64,000 nucleotides of DNA from CAXXIC01 sp049315325 (GTDB lineage Bacteria > Bacteroidota > Bacteroidia > Bacteroidales > UBA7332): the NCBI GenBank assembly GCA_049315325.1, contig JBMOKJ010000001.1, forward strand, positions 1 to 64,000, in the 5' to 3' direction. The notes beneath the pieces are model-generated. The model had not been told where the DNA came from, searched no databases, and worked only from the letters and a program-made list of their open reading frames with translations. Below are positions 28,597 through 38,886 of the stretch, in pieces. A program made the position numbers and the translations under genes. How positions within the stretch are numbered: the stretch's first letter is position 1; every line of letters begins with the position of its first letter.

Positions 28597-28749
28597 TTAT
28601 AAAATCAATCATTACCTTGTGCGATCTGAAAATGGTTGCAAATAGAACATTGGGATAAAGCAGGTAGGCTCGAAAAAAGTATCAATTCATGCCTAATTTG
28701 CTTTTTCCCATTGGGCTTTTAAGCAGAATCTTTAATGCAATTAGCACAC

Positions 28750-31476
28750 ATGAAAAACTCACTTCTGATTTTCATCCTATTGATGGTATTTACTTCTGCC
28801 ACTGTAACTCTCACAATGGCACAGACCACTTATCCTTTGACTGGGCATCCTAGGTTGTTTTTTCTAGCGAGTGACACTGCCGTTTTGAGAACGAAGCTGA
28901 ACTCTACACCAGTTTTGAAAAATGTGCATGACCAAATCATCATCGAGAGCGACAGAATGCTGGGTTTACCCGTTCTGAAGAGAGTGTTGATTGTCAGTCG
29001 GATGCTTGATGTTTCGAGAGAAGCATTGCATCGAATTTGTTTTTTGAGCTACTCTTACCGAATGACTGGAAATATCAAGTACGCCCAACGTGCTGAGGCC
29101 GAAATGCTTTCTGAGGCAGCTTTTACCGACTGGAATCCATCTCATTTTCTGGATGTAGGCGAAATGACACTTGCCATGGCCATTGGTTACGACTGGTTGT
29201 ACAGTTATTTGAGTACTACTTCACGAACAAAGATTGCCACTGCAATAAAATCAAAGGGTATCGAAAAATCGGCTGGCCAAGCTTTTCTGACAGCTGACAA
29301 CAATTGGAATCAGGTGTGCAATGCTGGAATTTCGGCAGGTATAGCAGCGGTTTATGACGAAAATCCGACCTATTATCAACCGTTGATTGATCGGGGAGTG
29401 AATTCGATAAAAACCAATGCGATGACTGTTTATAGCAATAATGGTACATTTCCAGAAGGCTATAGTTATTGGGAATATGGTACCACCTTCAACTGTCTGT
29501 TTATCGATTTATTGCAGCGCATGTGGAATACCGATCGTGGATTACTTGCCGTAAATGGTTTTTTGAGCACTGTGAATTTTGTGACTCACATGCAAGGCAA
29601 TAGTACAAAGCAAATTGTGAACGGGACGCTGAGAACTCTCATCCCACAGCCGTTCAATTTTGCCGATTGCGGTGCAGGAGTTAGCGTTTTACCAGCAATG
29701 TTTTGGTTGGCGGATCGTGCTGGAAACACAAACTGTTTGTACGGCGAAATACAAAAACTAAATTCGATACTCAGTACCACTCCGGCCAATATAGCCAGTA
29801 ACCGTCTTTTGCCATTTCTACTGATTTGGAGTATGAAATTATCGCTTACGAACTTATTGGCTCCAGTAGAAACAACCTACCTTGCACAGGGTAAAAGCGC
29901 GGTGACTGCTATGCGAACAGGGTGGGGAACTAATGATATCTACTTGGCCATGAAAGGAGGAACATCTTCTCAGTACCATGCCCACATGGATGTCGGTTCG
30001 TTTGTGATGGAAGCCAACGATGTTCGTTGGGCCGTAGATTTGGGCATGAGCGAATATAACGCCATTGAAAGCAACGGTGTCGATTTGTGGAATTTGACCC
30101 AAACTTCTCCACGTTGGGATGTTTTTCGGATCAATTGCAAGGCGCATAACACGCTTACTCTCAATGAGAATAAGCAGCTGGTTGCTGGAAGTGCGCTGAT
30201 GGAGAATTTTGTGAACACCACCAATCTGAAATCGGTGCAAATGAATCTTGCCCCACTCTACCAGAACGATGTAACTGTTTGCCGCAGAACCGGAGCGATT
30301 GTTTCTAATCGTTACGTCGAAATAAAAGATTCGATAAAAGCTAAAACCACCCCACTTACTATTCGATGGAACCTTGCAACGCAAGCCGTTCCTCAGAAAA
30401 TCAGCAATAAAATTATTAAACTTTACCAGGCAGGTAAAATACTTTATCTACTATTCGACGGAACGGATAATGTTGAGGCCAAAGCTTGGGGCACAAAACC
30501 TGCTAACGATTACGAAGAGCTAAATACAGACTATTACTTTACTGGTTTCGAGTTTAAAGTAGCTGCAAATGCAACACAAACGGTTTCGGTTAAAATGGTT
30601 CCTGCAGGCGATCCAATTCTCAACGGCCTCGATTTAAGTGTCATAAATATCCCATTGAATGAAGATTTTGAAACATTTTCTGTCGGCTCTTCATCCAATG
30701 GATTTGTAAGTTGGAAAATGAATCCTGCAATTGATGGTGCGCTTAAAGCTCTTTATGGAGAAGTGGTTGCTAATCCTTTTAAAAGCGGGATTAACACCAG
30801 TAACAACGTTTTTCAGATTAAGCGCCAAGAAGACAGCGTGTACATCACCTCCGCCAACGCAAACTCGGTCACCTATCGCGGTTCTCAGGCATATGGGTAC
30901 GATTTGCGCCTGAATACTGCATCTGTGGTTGAGTTCAAATACTATAAGGATACACTAGGGAAAATTGGCGTTCGTGTGTATGATGGAAACGGCAATGTAG
31001 TAACGGTCGATTTTACAGATCCTAATGAGAAAACAGCTAATTACTCGACTGCAAAATGGCGAACCGCGCAGTTTGCTGTTGGTCGTCAGAATTTATCTAA
31101 TTTCAGTTTTACACCATCTGGATATTTGCTCATTTCGCCAGAACGCGAGTTTATAGAAGCATCACAGGAAAAGGAATTGACCATTTATGTTGACGATGTA
31201 AAAATGCTTCCGCTGCCAACTTCTTCGTTGATTACAAAGAATAACAGGTCTATTACTGCATTTTATGATCCTTCATCCGATCGCATCTGTGTCAGGAATT
31301 TGCCTGAAAACACCCGACAGGTGAAGATGTTTAACCTAACTGGACAATTGCTTGAGGATGTGTTGGTATCAGGAGATGTAGTTCTGCTAAACTGCAGACA
31401 AAATGCCGGAAGGGTAAATATTATTCAGGTGATTGACCAAAATGGTACCGCTTTTGCAATTAAGGTTGCTAAATGA
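28750..31476 (+). CDS. Multi-domain heparinase II/III-family lyase with T9SS tail (copy 1)
   Basis: The start is placed at ATG 28750 (908 residues) by alignment with the next gene; an ATG at 28735 would precede the signal peptide by five residues. Layout: signal peptide 1-25; helical toroid about 30-370 (DWNPSHFLDVGEMTLAMAIG, NNWNQVCNAG); Hepar_II_III beta domain about 390-620 with YHAHMDVGSF near 406 and KAHNTLTLNE near 461; the shared strand-rich module about 635-820; T9SS sorting domain about 825-908. The His motifs predict beta-eliminative activity on a uronate glycan at the cell surface or outside. No strong promoter lies just upstream, so transcription may continue from promoter B. Confidence 0.88.
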   Translation: MKNSLLIFILLMVFTSATVTLTMAQTTYPLTGHPRLFFLASDTAVLRTKLNSTPVLKNVHDQIIIESDRMLGLPVLKRVLIVSRMLDVSREALHRICFLSYSYRMTGNIKYAQRAEAEMLSEAAFTDWNPSHFLDVGEMTLAMAIGYDWLYSYLSTTSRTKIATAIKSKGIEKSAGQAFLTADNNWNQVCNAGISAGIAAVYDENPTYYQPLIDRGVNSIKTNAMTVYSNNGTFPEGYSYWEYGTTFNCLFIDLLQRMWNTDRGLLAVNGFLSTVNFVTHMQGNSTKQIVNGTLRTLIPQPFNFADCGAGVSVLPAMFWLADRAGNTNCLYGEIQKLNSILSTTPANIASNRLLPFLLIWSMKLSLTNLLAPVETTYLAQGKSAVTAMRTGWGTNDIYLAMKGGTSSQYHAHMDVGSFVMEANDVRWAVDLGMSEYNAIESNGVDLWNLTQTSPRWDVFRINCKAHNTLTLNENKQLVAGSALMENFVNTTNLKSVQMNLAPLYQNDVTVCRRTGAIVSNRYVEIKDSIKAKTTPLTIRWNLATQAVPQKISNKIIKLYQAGKILYLLFDGTDNVEAKAWGTKPANDYEELNTDYYFTGFEFKVAANATQTVSVKMVPAGDPILNGLDLSVINIPLNEDFETFSVGSSSNGFVSWKMNPAIDGALKALYGEVVANPFKSGINTSNNVFQIKRQEDSVYITSANANSVTYRGSQAYGYDLRLNTASVVEFKYYKDTLGKIGVRVYDGNGNVVTVDFTDPNEKTANYSTAKWRTAQFAVGRQNLSNFSFTPSGYLLISPEREFIEASQEKELTIYVDDVKMLPLPTSSLITKNNRSITAFYDPSSDRICVRNLPENTRQVKMFNLTGQLLEDVLVSGDVVLLNCRQNAGRVNIIQVIDQNGTAFAIKVAK

Positions 31477-31541
31477 ACTATTTTTGCAAGACGGATCAAA
31501 AGAAAGTGAGTAACTATTAGCTTAAATACAATTATTAATTC

Positions 31542-34277
31542 ATGAAAAATACACTACTTTTTTTCTGTCTGATCGTGGTAATTGCTTCTGCCAGAGTCAC
31601 TAACACAATGGCTCAAACCACTTACCCTTTATCTGGGCATCCAAAGCTGTTTTTCCTAGCGTCTGACACAGCAGTTTTGAGAGCGAAGTTGAACTCTACT
31701 CCAGTATTGAAGCAGGTTCATGACCTGACTATAGCCGAGTGCGATAAAATGCTTACCCTACCTGTTCAGAAGCGTGTTTTATTAGGGAAACGATTATTAG
31801 TTGTTTCTCGTGAAGCAGTTCGAAGAATAAGCTTTTTGAGTTATGCCTATCGAATGACCTTAAATAATAAGTATGCTGTAAGAGCAGAATCGGAAATGAC
31901 CGCTATGGCAAATTTTTCGGACTGGAACCCTTCTCATTTTCTAGATGTTGCCGAAATGACTATGGCGATGGCCATTGGATACGATTGGCTATATTCCTAT
32001 TTAAGTACCACTTCGCGAACTAAAATTGCTACTGCTATTAAACAAAAGGGTATTGAACAGACAACAGGAACAAAGGCCAATCAATCATGGCTAACGTCAA
32101 AAGATAACTGGAATCAGGTTTGCAACAGTGGAATCTCTGCTGGAGTTGCAGCTGTGTATGACGAAAATCCAACCTATTATCAACCTTTAATTAATAGAGC
32201 GGTAAAAGCCATTCGAATTCCAATGGCAAACTATAAAGATAATGGATCTTATCCTGAAGGAATGGGGTATTGGGATTATGGAACAACATATAATGCTCTT
32301 TTTATAGATTTACTTCAAAAAACGTGGGGAACCGATAGTAGCCTTATTTCGACCCCAGGTTTTCTTACTACAGTCAATTTTGTTTGCCATATGCAAGGAA
32401 CAGGCACAAAACAATTGAATAGCTCAGGTGGCTTAAGTGCTGTAAGTCCGCAAGTTTTCAATTTTGCGGATTGTGGTAATGTGGGTGCTTTACCTGCAAT
32501 GTATTGGTTGGCCGATCGTAAAGGTGATTCCTCCGTGTTGTACAACGAACTTCAAAAACTCACTTTTTCGTTAGCGAACAGTCCATCCACTTTGACTAAC
32601 AACCGTTTTCTTCCCTTTCTTCTTATATGGAGTACGAATTTAACTTTGAATAATTTGCCTGGACCTACCGAATTGACCTACGTTGGTCAGGGTAATAGTG
32701 CTGTGGGTGCATTGCGAACTGGCTGGGGTGCCAACGATATTTATTTAGCAGTAAAGGGTGGCACTTCAACACAAGGCCATTCCCACATGGATGTTGGCTC
32801 ATTTGTAATGGATGCTATGGATGTAAGATGGGCAATGGATTATGGAGCTAGTGATTACAACAATCTGGAGACTAATGGTGTAGATTTATGGAATATGACC
32901 CAAACTTCTGAAAGATGGGATGTGTTCCGAATCAACAATAAGGCTCATAACACGTTAACTATTAACGGAAAGAGTCAATTAATCGCTGGTAAAGCGACAA
33001 TAGACAACCTTGTTAATACAAGCAATCTCAAATCCGTTGAAATGAATCTAACTTCATTGTATAAAATGGATGTAACCAATTGCAAACGAACCGCCTCTAT
33101 TGTTTCGAACCGCTATGTAGAAATAAAAGACGATGTAACAGCAAGTGCAACTCCATTGACTATTCGCTGGAATATACTTACTCAGGCATTACCTCAGAAA
33201 ATAAGCAATAAAATTATCCGGCTCACTCAATCTACAAAAATACTTTACTTAGTTTTTGAAGGTACTGAAAATGTAACTGCCAAATCTTGGTCAACCAGAC
33301 CTTCAACTACTTTCGAAGAACAAAACAACGATACCTATTTTGCAGGATTTGAATATACAGTTGCTGCTAGTGCGAAACAAATCGTTACGGTTAAACTCGT
33401 TCCTGCTGGCGACCCTATTCTAAGCGGTTTAGACCTCACTATGCCGGGCGTTAAGATGAATGAAACATTTGAAACTTACAATTTGGGTGAGCCAACTAAT
33501 GGTTTTTTGAAATGGGAAATGAATCCCTCTTCATCTTGGACAATCAAAGCAATACTGGGAGAAATTGCGACCAATCCATTCAAAGCAGGGATCAACACGA
33601 GCGATAAAGTGCTAAAAATAACTAGACAAGAAGATTCTACTTATGTAACTTCAGCAAATGCAGCGTCTCAAACTTTCCGAGGTGTTCAGGCTTATAATTA
33701 TGATCTAAGTCTAAACACGAACTCTATTCTTGAATTCAAATATTACAAAAATGCCCCTGGCAAAATTGGCGTTCGTATTTATGATGGTATCGGCAATGTG
33801 GCAATGGTCGATTATACCGATCCTAATGAGCAAACAGCTAATTACTCTACTGCCCAATGGCGTACTGTGCAGTTTGCAGTTGGTAAGCAGAATATATCAA
33901 AATTCAGTTACTCGCCTTCGGGATATTTATTGATTACTCCTGAACGCGAGGTTACAGAAGCTGCTCAGGAAAAGGAATTGATCATGTATGTTGATGATGT
34001 GAAACTGCTTCCGCTGCCAACTTCATTGCCTATTGTAAAGACCGACAACTCAATTACGGCCTATTATGATCCGTCATCCAATCGCATTTGTGTCAGGAAT
34101 TTACCTGAAAACACAAAGCAGGTAAAATTGTACAACATAACAGGGCAATTGATTGATAATGTATTGGTAGCGGGTGATGTTGCATTGCTAGACTGTAGAC
34201 AAAATGCAGGGAGGTTTTATCTCGTTCAAGCAGTAAATCAAAACGGCTCAGCCATTGCAATTAAGGTGGCGAAATGA
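31542..34277 (+). CDS. Multi-domain heparinase II/III-family lyase with T9SS tail (copy 2)
   Basis: The 911-residue tandem paralogue of copy 1 is alike along its whole length: signal peptide, toroid, GHSHMDVGSFVMDAMDVRW near residue 411, NKAHNTLTING near 464, the shared module about 638-823, and a T9SS tail (NRICVRNLPENTKQVKLYN). Differences cluster in the toroid (an insertion TTGTKANQS near residue 175) and around the cleft, so its specificity may have moved. A TATTTTTG -7 box at 31479-31486 could give it a promoter of its own. Confidence 0.88.
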   Translation: MKNTLLFFCLIVVIASARVTNTMAQTTYPLSGHPKLFFLASDTAVLRAKLNSTPVLKQVHDLTIAECDKMLTLPVQKRVLLGKRLLVVSREAVRRISFLSYAYRMTLNNKYAVRAESEMTAMANFSDWNPSHFLDVAEMTMAMAIGYDWLYSYLSTTSRTKIATAIKQKGIEQTTGTKANQSWLTSKDNWNQVCNSGISAGVAAVYDENPTYYQPLINRAVKAIRIPMANYKDNGSYPEGMGYWDYGTTYNALFIDLLQKTWGTDSSLISTPGFLTTVNFVCHMQGTGTKQLNSSGGLSAVSPQVFNFADCGNVGALPAMYWLADRKGDSSVLYNELQKLTFSLANSPSTLTNNRFLPFLLIWSTNLTLNNLPGPTELTYVGQGNSAVGALRTGWGANDIYLAVKGGTSTQGHSHMDVGSFVMDAMDVRWAMDYGASDYNNLETNGVDLWNMTQTSERWDVFRINNKAHNTLTINGKSQLIAGKATIDNLVNTSNLKSVEMNLTSLYKMDVTNCKRTASIVSNRYVEIKDDVTASATPLTIRWNILTQALPQKISNKIIRLTQSTKILYLVFEGTENVTAKSWSTRPSTTFEEQNNDTYFAGFEYTVAASAKQIVTVKLVPAGDPILSGLDLTMPGVKMNETFETYNLGEPTNGFLKWEMNPSSSWTIKAILGEIATNPFKAGINTSDKVLKITRQEDSTYVTSANAASQTFRGVQAYNYDLSLNTNSILEFKYYKNAPGKIGVRIYDGIGNVAMVDYTDPNEQTANYSTAQWRTVQFAVGKQNISKFSYSPSGYLLITPEREVTEAAQEKELIMYVDDVKLLPLPTSLPIVKTDNSITAYYDPSSNRICVRNLPENTKQVKLYNITGQLIDNVLVAGDVALLDCRQNAGRFYLVQAVNQNGSAIAIKVAK

Positions 34278-34348
34278 TTATGAAAATTAGTGAATAGCTT
34301 TATGAAATTACCGCATAATTGTTTGCCGATTTTTGCGATAAGATAAAT

Positions 34349-37300
34349 ATGAAAAACATGAAAACAGTTACCAAGTTTAAAATAGTGCTCATTTTGAGTT
34401 TGGTTTTAGTTACTTCCAGCCTTATAGCACAGACAACCAACCTTTCTGATTTTGTTTCAAAACATGATTTGATATGGAACAATACCGTTGATAGCAGTTT
34501 TTACAATGGTGCCTTTATCGGCGATGGTGTTCAAGGTGCAATGATTACACAAGATGGTAAAAATCCAAACGGTTTGTGCATGTTATTAGGCCACTACAAG
34601 GCCTACTCAAACCATCCGGTTACTAATTTGGACTATGCCAATCAAAGGGTTTATGCTGGAAACATCATTATTGCTCCAATCGGTAAAACCACAACACAAA
34701 CCATGCGTCTGAATATATGGGATGGTGAAGCTTCTGGGACAATAACTACTGATAAAGGAACGATCACCTGGAGTGCGATTGATGATCGTAAAAATCTGGT
34801 TTTTATCGTTAAACTTATTGGTCAAAGTGCCGAATTAACTGCAAAATTAGCTGTTCGTGAAGAATGGGGAGTTTCGCCGGCAATCTGGCTAGCCAATAAA
34901 CAACCTTCAGATTATCCGAATGATATACCACCCAAACCAGTACTTAGTAAACAAGGTGATATCGACATTGTCACCAATAAAATGCAATCCAAAGGCGCCC
35001 ATGTCGTTGCTTCCAAAATAGTTAAGGAGGCGGATGGCACTCAAATACTTTATGTTGCAATAGGGGCCGACGATAATGCGAATACCACAACAGCAGCCAC
35101 CAATGCCATGAATGATGCGATTGCACGCATTCAAAAATCGGTTACTGAAGGGCATGTTGCCATAATAACTCGTCACCGCGACTGGTGGCACAATTATTAT
35201 AAAACCAGTTATGTGGAAATTAAAGAAGATGCTGCTTGGGAAAAGTATTGGTGGTTGCAAATTTACAAGTTTGCCTGTGCCTCTTCTGAGACTTCAAGCT
35301 TCATCATCGACACTCAGGGACCGTGGATATACAAAAGTAAATGGGCCGCAATATGGTGGAATCTTAATGTGCAACTATCCTACACTCCTATGTATAGTGC
35401 CAATAAGCTAGGTGTTGGAAAATCGTTTATCAACGGAATGGACCGATTATATAAATCGGGTGCTCTTGCCACAAATGCAAATGGTGTAGGAATTGACATT
35501 GGCAGAATGAGCACTTACGATGGGTTGGGCAGCTGGGGCGATGAATATGGCAATATGCCTTGGTTACTGCATTGTTACTGGAAATACTGGAAATATTCAG
35601 CAAACGATACCATTGGAAAAGCACTCTATCCGATGCTAAAAGACAATGCAAAATTTTTGATGGCAAACTTGGAAAAACAAACCGATGGCAAATATCACGT
35701 TTTAGCTTCCCGTTCGCCCGAGTACACCGATGACTTACATAAAGATGCAAATTATGCGTTGATGGGACTCAAATGGGAACTGCAAACCTTGTTGGAGATG
35801 GATACCAAATTTGGAATGAATGATCCAATGAGAAGTACTTGGTTAGATAGGCTAACTAATCTAGTTAGCTATCCAACAGATATCAATGGATTAAGGGTTA
35901 ATATCGATCAGGGATTCGATATAGGTCACAGACATTATTCACATTTGCTCTCAATTTATCCCTATCACACATTGTATCAAGAGCAAGGAGCAGATGAAAA
36001 ATCTTTAATCACTACTTCGCTCGACCGCTGGTACAATCTTGCCAGCGCAAGTGGTGCAGCAGGTTATACATATACCGGAAGTTGTGCTATGTATGCCACT
36101 TTAGGGAATGGTGATAAAGCTATAGCTGCACTCGACAGAATGAAAACAAGTATGATTCAGCCAAATACCATGTATAAAGAAGGCGGTGGCGCGGTTGTAG
36201 AAACACCGCTATCGGCTGTCGAAAGTATTGACTATATGTTGCTACAAAGCTGGAACGGGTTGATTCGTATTTTCCCGGCTGTGCCAGCACGTTGGCAAAA
36301 CATTTCATTCAAAGATTTAAGAACCGAAGGAGCTTTTCTTGTTTCGGCTTCGTACAACAATTCGGTGATCAGTGGAGTTTCAATTACCAGTTTAAAAGGA
36401 TTGAACTGTAGAATTTTAAATCCATGGAAAGGCAAAGGATTGATTGTGAAAGATGAAACCGGAGCTATGCAAGCAGTTACCAGTATTGACGACAAATTTA
36501 CATTTGCCACACAAGCTGGGAAAATATATTACATAAAAGCAGGAAATCCAATCGCTATAAAATCGGGGCAAATTACCACCAATCCAGCATCGATTAAAAT
36601 AAAGCTGACTACGCCAATTATCGCTCAAACAAATTATAGTGGAATTACCCTTAAGAAAAATGGCACTACAGCATTGACCATACAACAAATACTCTATACC
36701 CCGATCGACTCTACGCTAGAGCTTAAACTAACAAGCAATATTATAGCAACCGACGTAGTAAAATTATTTTACTCCAATGGGAATATCATGTCGAAAGACA
36801 GTGTGATGCTTCAAAACATCACCGACAGATTGATTGATAATCTTTTGCCAGGTGCTGCTCCGCGATTGCTTTCGGCCATAACAAATTTAGAAGGCACTGA
36901 AATAGCACTTTCTTTCAACAAAAAAATGCAACTACCATCTATCAGTTCATTTGTTTTGAAAGACAGTTTGACAAATACCGCTTTTACAATAACTGGAGTA
37001 AGTTTAAAAAGTGGCGATTCAACTACTGTTGTCATCAAAATGGGCAAGATACTCACTTTGCCAAACATCGTCAATTTGTCTTACAATGGCGTTGATGTAC
37101 AGAGTAAAGATTTGGGTAAATTGCTGCCAATCACTGCCTTTCATGTAGAAAACATTTCTCGTGGAACTGCGCCAGTTATAATATCGGGACTTCTCTATAA
37201 TAATGCTAGTTCAATTCAAATTAAGTTCAACAAAACAATAGTAAATCCGCAAGATCAGTTGGCATATTTTAAAGTAAAAATAAATGGTGTGGCTCTTCCA

Positions 37301-38113
37301 GTGAACAATATCACCAGTTTACTTAACACGGTAAGTCTAAATTTGTCAAATCCCATAAGATATGGCGATGTCATTCAGGTTAACTTTGCAGGGGGAATTT
37401 TGACTTCATCAGACAATGGCCAATTGTCTCAAATAAGCGATTACAGCATCACCAATAATTTGGTAGCGCCAGTATATTCGGCTGTTCCAGGAAAAATTGA
37501 GGGAGAATCATATTATGCTATGTCTGGCATTAGTACCGAAACAACTACAGATACCGGTGGAGGGAAAAACATAGGTTCAATAAATGCAAATGATTGGACA
37601 GAGTATGCTATTAATGTGGCCAAAGATACCGTCTACAGAGCAACATTCCGATTAGCTGTAGCCACAGGTTGCAATTTTTCGGTGCTGTTAGACGAAGTAA
37701 AAATTACAGACATGACAGCCGCAAAAACAGGGGGTTACCAGACATTCAGTTCATTTACCAAAGATATTCCGTTAAAAGCAGGTAAGCACTATTTGAGAAT
37801 ATTGTTTACCTCAGCGGGGTTCAATTTTAACTGGGTTCAATTCGACATAATATCACCAACAGGAATTGCAGTAACGAAAGAAGCACCACTCAAAGTATAT
37901 CCAAATCCGCTAAAAAATGAATTCTTTATAGAAAACACGGAACAGGAATATACCCAATTAGAAATCAAAAATCTTATTAGCGAAAGTGTGTTATCCAGAA
38001 ATATTGAACCAGAACAGCTCAATAAGATAGCAGTTTCATTGCCTTCCGGTTTATATATTCTGACAGTAAGCAACGCTACAAAAAAACAATCTACGAAGAT
38101 AATTGTAAAATAA
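34349..38113 (+). CDS. GH95-like glycosidase with Ig-like repeats, CBM6 and T9SS tail
   Basis: The start is taken at ATG 34349 (1254 residues), not the TTG at 34319, because the signal peptide follows. Residues about 30-740 resemble GH95 alpha-L-fucosidase/galactosidase: GDGVQGAM near the N-terminus, DTQGPW and WWNLNVQLSYTP, SRSPEY, and HRHYSHLLSIYPYH. The stretch that in GH95 usually reads W-A-R-L-x-D-G is here YATLGNG, so it is divergent. Residues about 745-1040 hold three Ig-like repeats. A CBM6-like domain follows (KIEGESYYAMSG ... NDWTEYAINV ... FNFNWVQFDI), then a T9SS tail (LKVYPNPLKNEFFI). The likely role is removal of fucose or a related L-sugar from the polymer at the surface. Confidence 0.8.
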   Translation: MKNMKTVTKFKIVLILSLVLVTSSLIAQTTNLSDFVSKHDLIWNNTVDSSFYNGAFIGDGVQGAMITQDGKNPNGLCMLLGHYKAYSNHPVTNLDYANQRVYAGNIIIAPIGKTTTQTMRLNIWDGEASGTITTDKGTITWSAIDDRKNLVFIVKLIGQSAELTAKLAVREEWGVSPAIWLANKQPSDYPNDIPPKPVLSKQGDIDIVTNKMQSKGAHVVASKIVKEADGTQILYVAIGADDNANTTTAATNAMNDAIARIQKSVTEGHVAIITRHRDWWHNYYKTSYVEIKEDAAWEKYWWLQIYKFACASSETSSFIIDTQGPWIYKSKWAAIWWNLNVQLSYTPMYSANKLGVGKSFINGMDRLYKSGALATNANGVGIDIGRMSTYDGLGSWGDEYGNMPWLLHCYWKYWKYSANDTIGKALYPMLKDNAKFLMANLEKQTDGKYHVLASRSPEYTDDLHKDANYALMGLKWELQTLLEMDTKFGMNDPMRSTWLDRLTNLVSYPTDINGLRVNIDQGFDIGHRHYSHLLSIYPYHTLYQEQGADEKSLITTSLDRWYNLASASGAAGYTYTGSCAMYATLGNGDKAIAALDRMKTSMIQPNTMYKEGGGAVVETPLSAVESIDYMLLQSWNGLIRIFPAVPARWQNISFKDLRTEGAFLVSASYNNSVISGVSITSLKGLNCRILNPWKGKGLIVKDETGAMQAVTSIDDKFTFATQAGKIYYIKAGNPIAIKSGQITTNPASIKIKLTTPIIAQTNYSGITLKKNGTTALTIQQILYTPIDSTLELKLTSNIIATDVVKLFYSNGNIMSKDSVMLQNITDRLIDNLLPGAAPRLLSAITNLEGTEIALSFNKKMQLPSISSFVLKDSLTNTAFTITGVSLKSGDSTTVVIKMGKILTLPNIVNLSYNGVDVQSKDLGKLLPITAFHVENISRGTAPVIISGLLYNNASSIQIKFNKTIVNPQDQLAYFKVKINGVALPVNNITSLLNTVSLNLSNPIRYGDVIQVNFAGGILTSSDNGQLSQISDYSITNNLVAPVYSAVPGKIEGESYYAMSGISTETTTDTGGGKNIGSINANDWTEYAINVAKDTVYRATFRLAVATGCNFSVLLDEVKITDMTAAKTGGYQTFSSFTKDIPLKAGKHYLRILFTSAGFNFNWVQFDIISPTGIAVTKEAPLKVYPNPLKNEFFIENTEQEYTQLEIKNLISESVLSRNIEPEQLNKIAVSLPSGLYILTVSNATKKQSTKIIVK

Positions 38114-38294
38114 ATGCTTTTAAAATGTCATTCAATATCGTGGATTCTGTTAATGATATATCGCATATATTTAGTACTATATCTGTATGACTAGCGGTAA
38201 GTATGATTAATATAAAAAAAACATCAAAGGAAATACAATAGTCAGATTATCAACTTTGTAGATAAATTGTCAAGAATAAAGCAGATGCTATTTT

Positions 38295-38358
38295 GTCTGT
38301 AATCAAACTAAAAATGTCCAGTATTCAACCTCTTCGAAAAAGCAATCTCCTATTTTTG
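38295..38358 (+). promoter_or_regulatory. Proposed HTCS operator and promoter C
   Basis: Half-site 1 GTCTGTAATC (38295-38304) runs into CAAACTAAAA, which is identical to site B. Half-site 2 GTCCAGTATTCAACC (38316-38330) is weaker. The spacing is 21, and the -7 box TATTTTTG (38351-38358) lies 35 bases from half-site 2. The 38114-38471 gap holds nothing else that I see besides the leader of about 105 bases. Confidence 0.5.
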
Positions 38359-38471
38359 TCATATAATCTAACCCAACTCTATTGATCTCAAATGAAAGCA
38401 CGATATAGCATTCGAGTGACGTATTTCTCAAAATCGACGCGAGCGTGAAAAACTACTAAATTGAATTATAA

Positions 38472-38828
38472 ATGAAATTAAAATGTATTCTTTTTTTATG
38501 CTTAATGATTTTTGCACTCAATGGATATTCTCAACATGAAATCCCTGCAGATTGTATTGAAAAAGGAACTTTATTATCAAAGCAAATTGCCAAAAATCTA
38601 AAATTAGACAAAAAGCAAACGCAATATTTAACGGATAATCTTATTAAGCGGGAAACGAACAATTATTTCAAATTAAGAGGACTGAAGAACTCGCAACTTC
38701 GAAGTAAAATATACCATCAAAATTTTGCGGAATACGTTGCCTGCCTGAAAAAAGAATTTCCGGATGTGTTGGTTGGCAAGATAATAAACATTGAAAAAGA
38801 GTGCCAGCATTATTCTGCAGAAACTTAA
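38472..38828 (+). CDS. Small secreted protein, function unknown
   Basis: The 118-residue product has a signal peptide (MKLKCILFLCLMIFALNGYS) and a mature part of about 98 residues that is helical and charged (LSKQIAKNLKLDKKQTQYLT), with two Cys (ADCIEKG, YVACLKKEF) that could pair and a third near the end (KECQH). The LKLDKKQ segment recalls periplasmic helical proteins of the CpxP/LTXXQ type, but that is only a resemblance. It lies behind promoter C and 58 bases before a lyase gene. Confidence 0.6.
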   Translation: MKLKCILFLCLMIFALNGYSQHEIPADCIEKGTLLSKQIAKNLKLDKKQTQYLTDNLIKRETNNYFKLRGLKNSQLRSKIYHQNFAEYVACLKKEFPDVLVGKIINIEKECQHYSAET

Positions 38829-38886
38829 GAAGAAAATGTGTTCTGTCGATATAAATTATTTTAGCAAATTAAGTAATATAAATGCC

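Noticed and set aside
28600..28749. Possible hairpin and TA-ATTTG box before the first tandem lyase
   Set aside because: The stem has several mismatches and the box lacks one base of the TAnnTTTG spacing; not enough to call a promoter or terminator.
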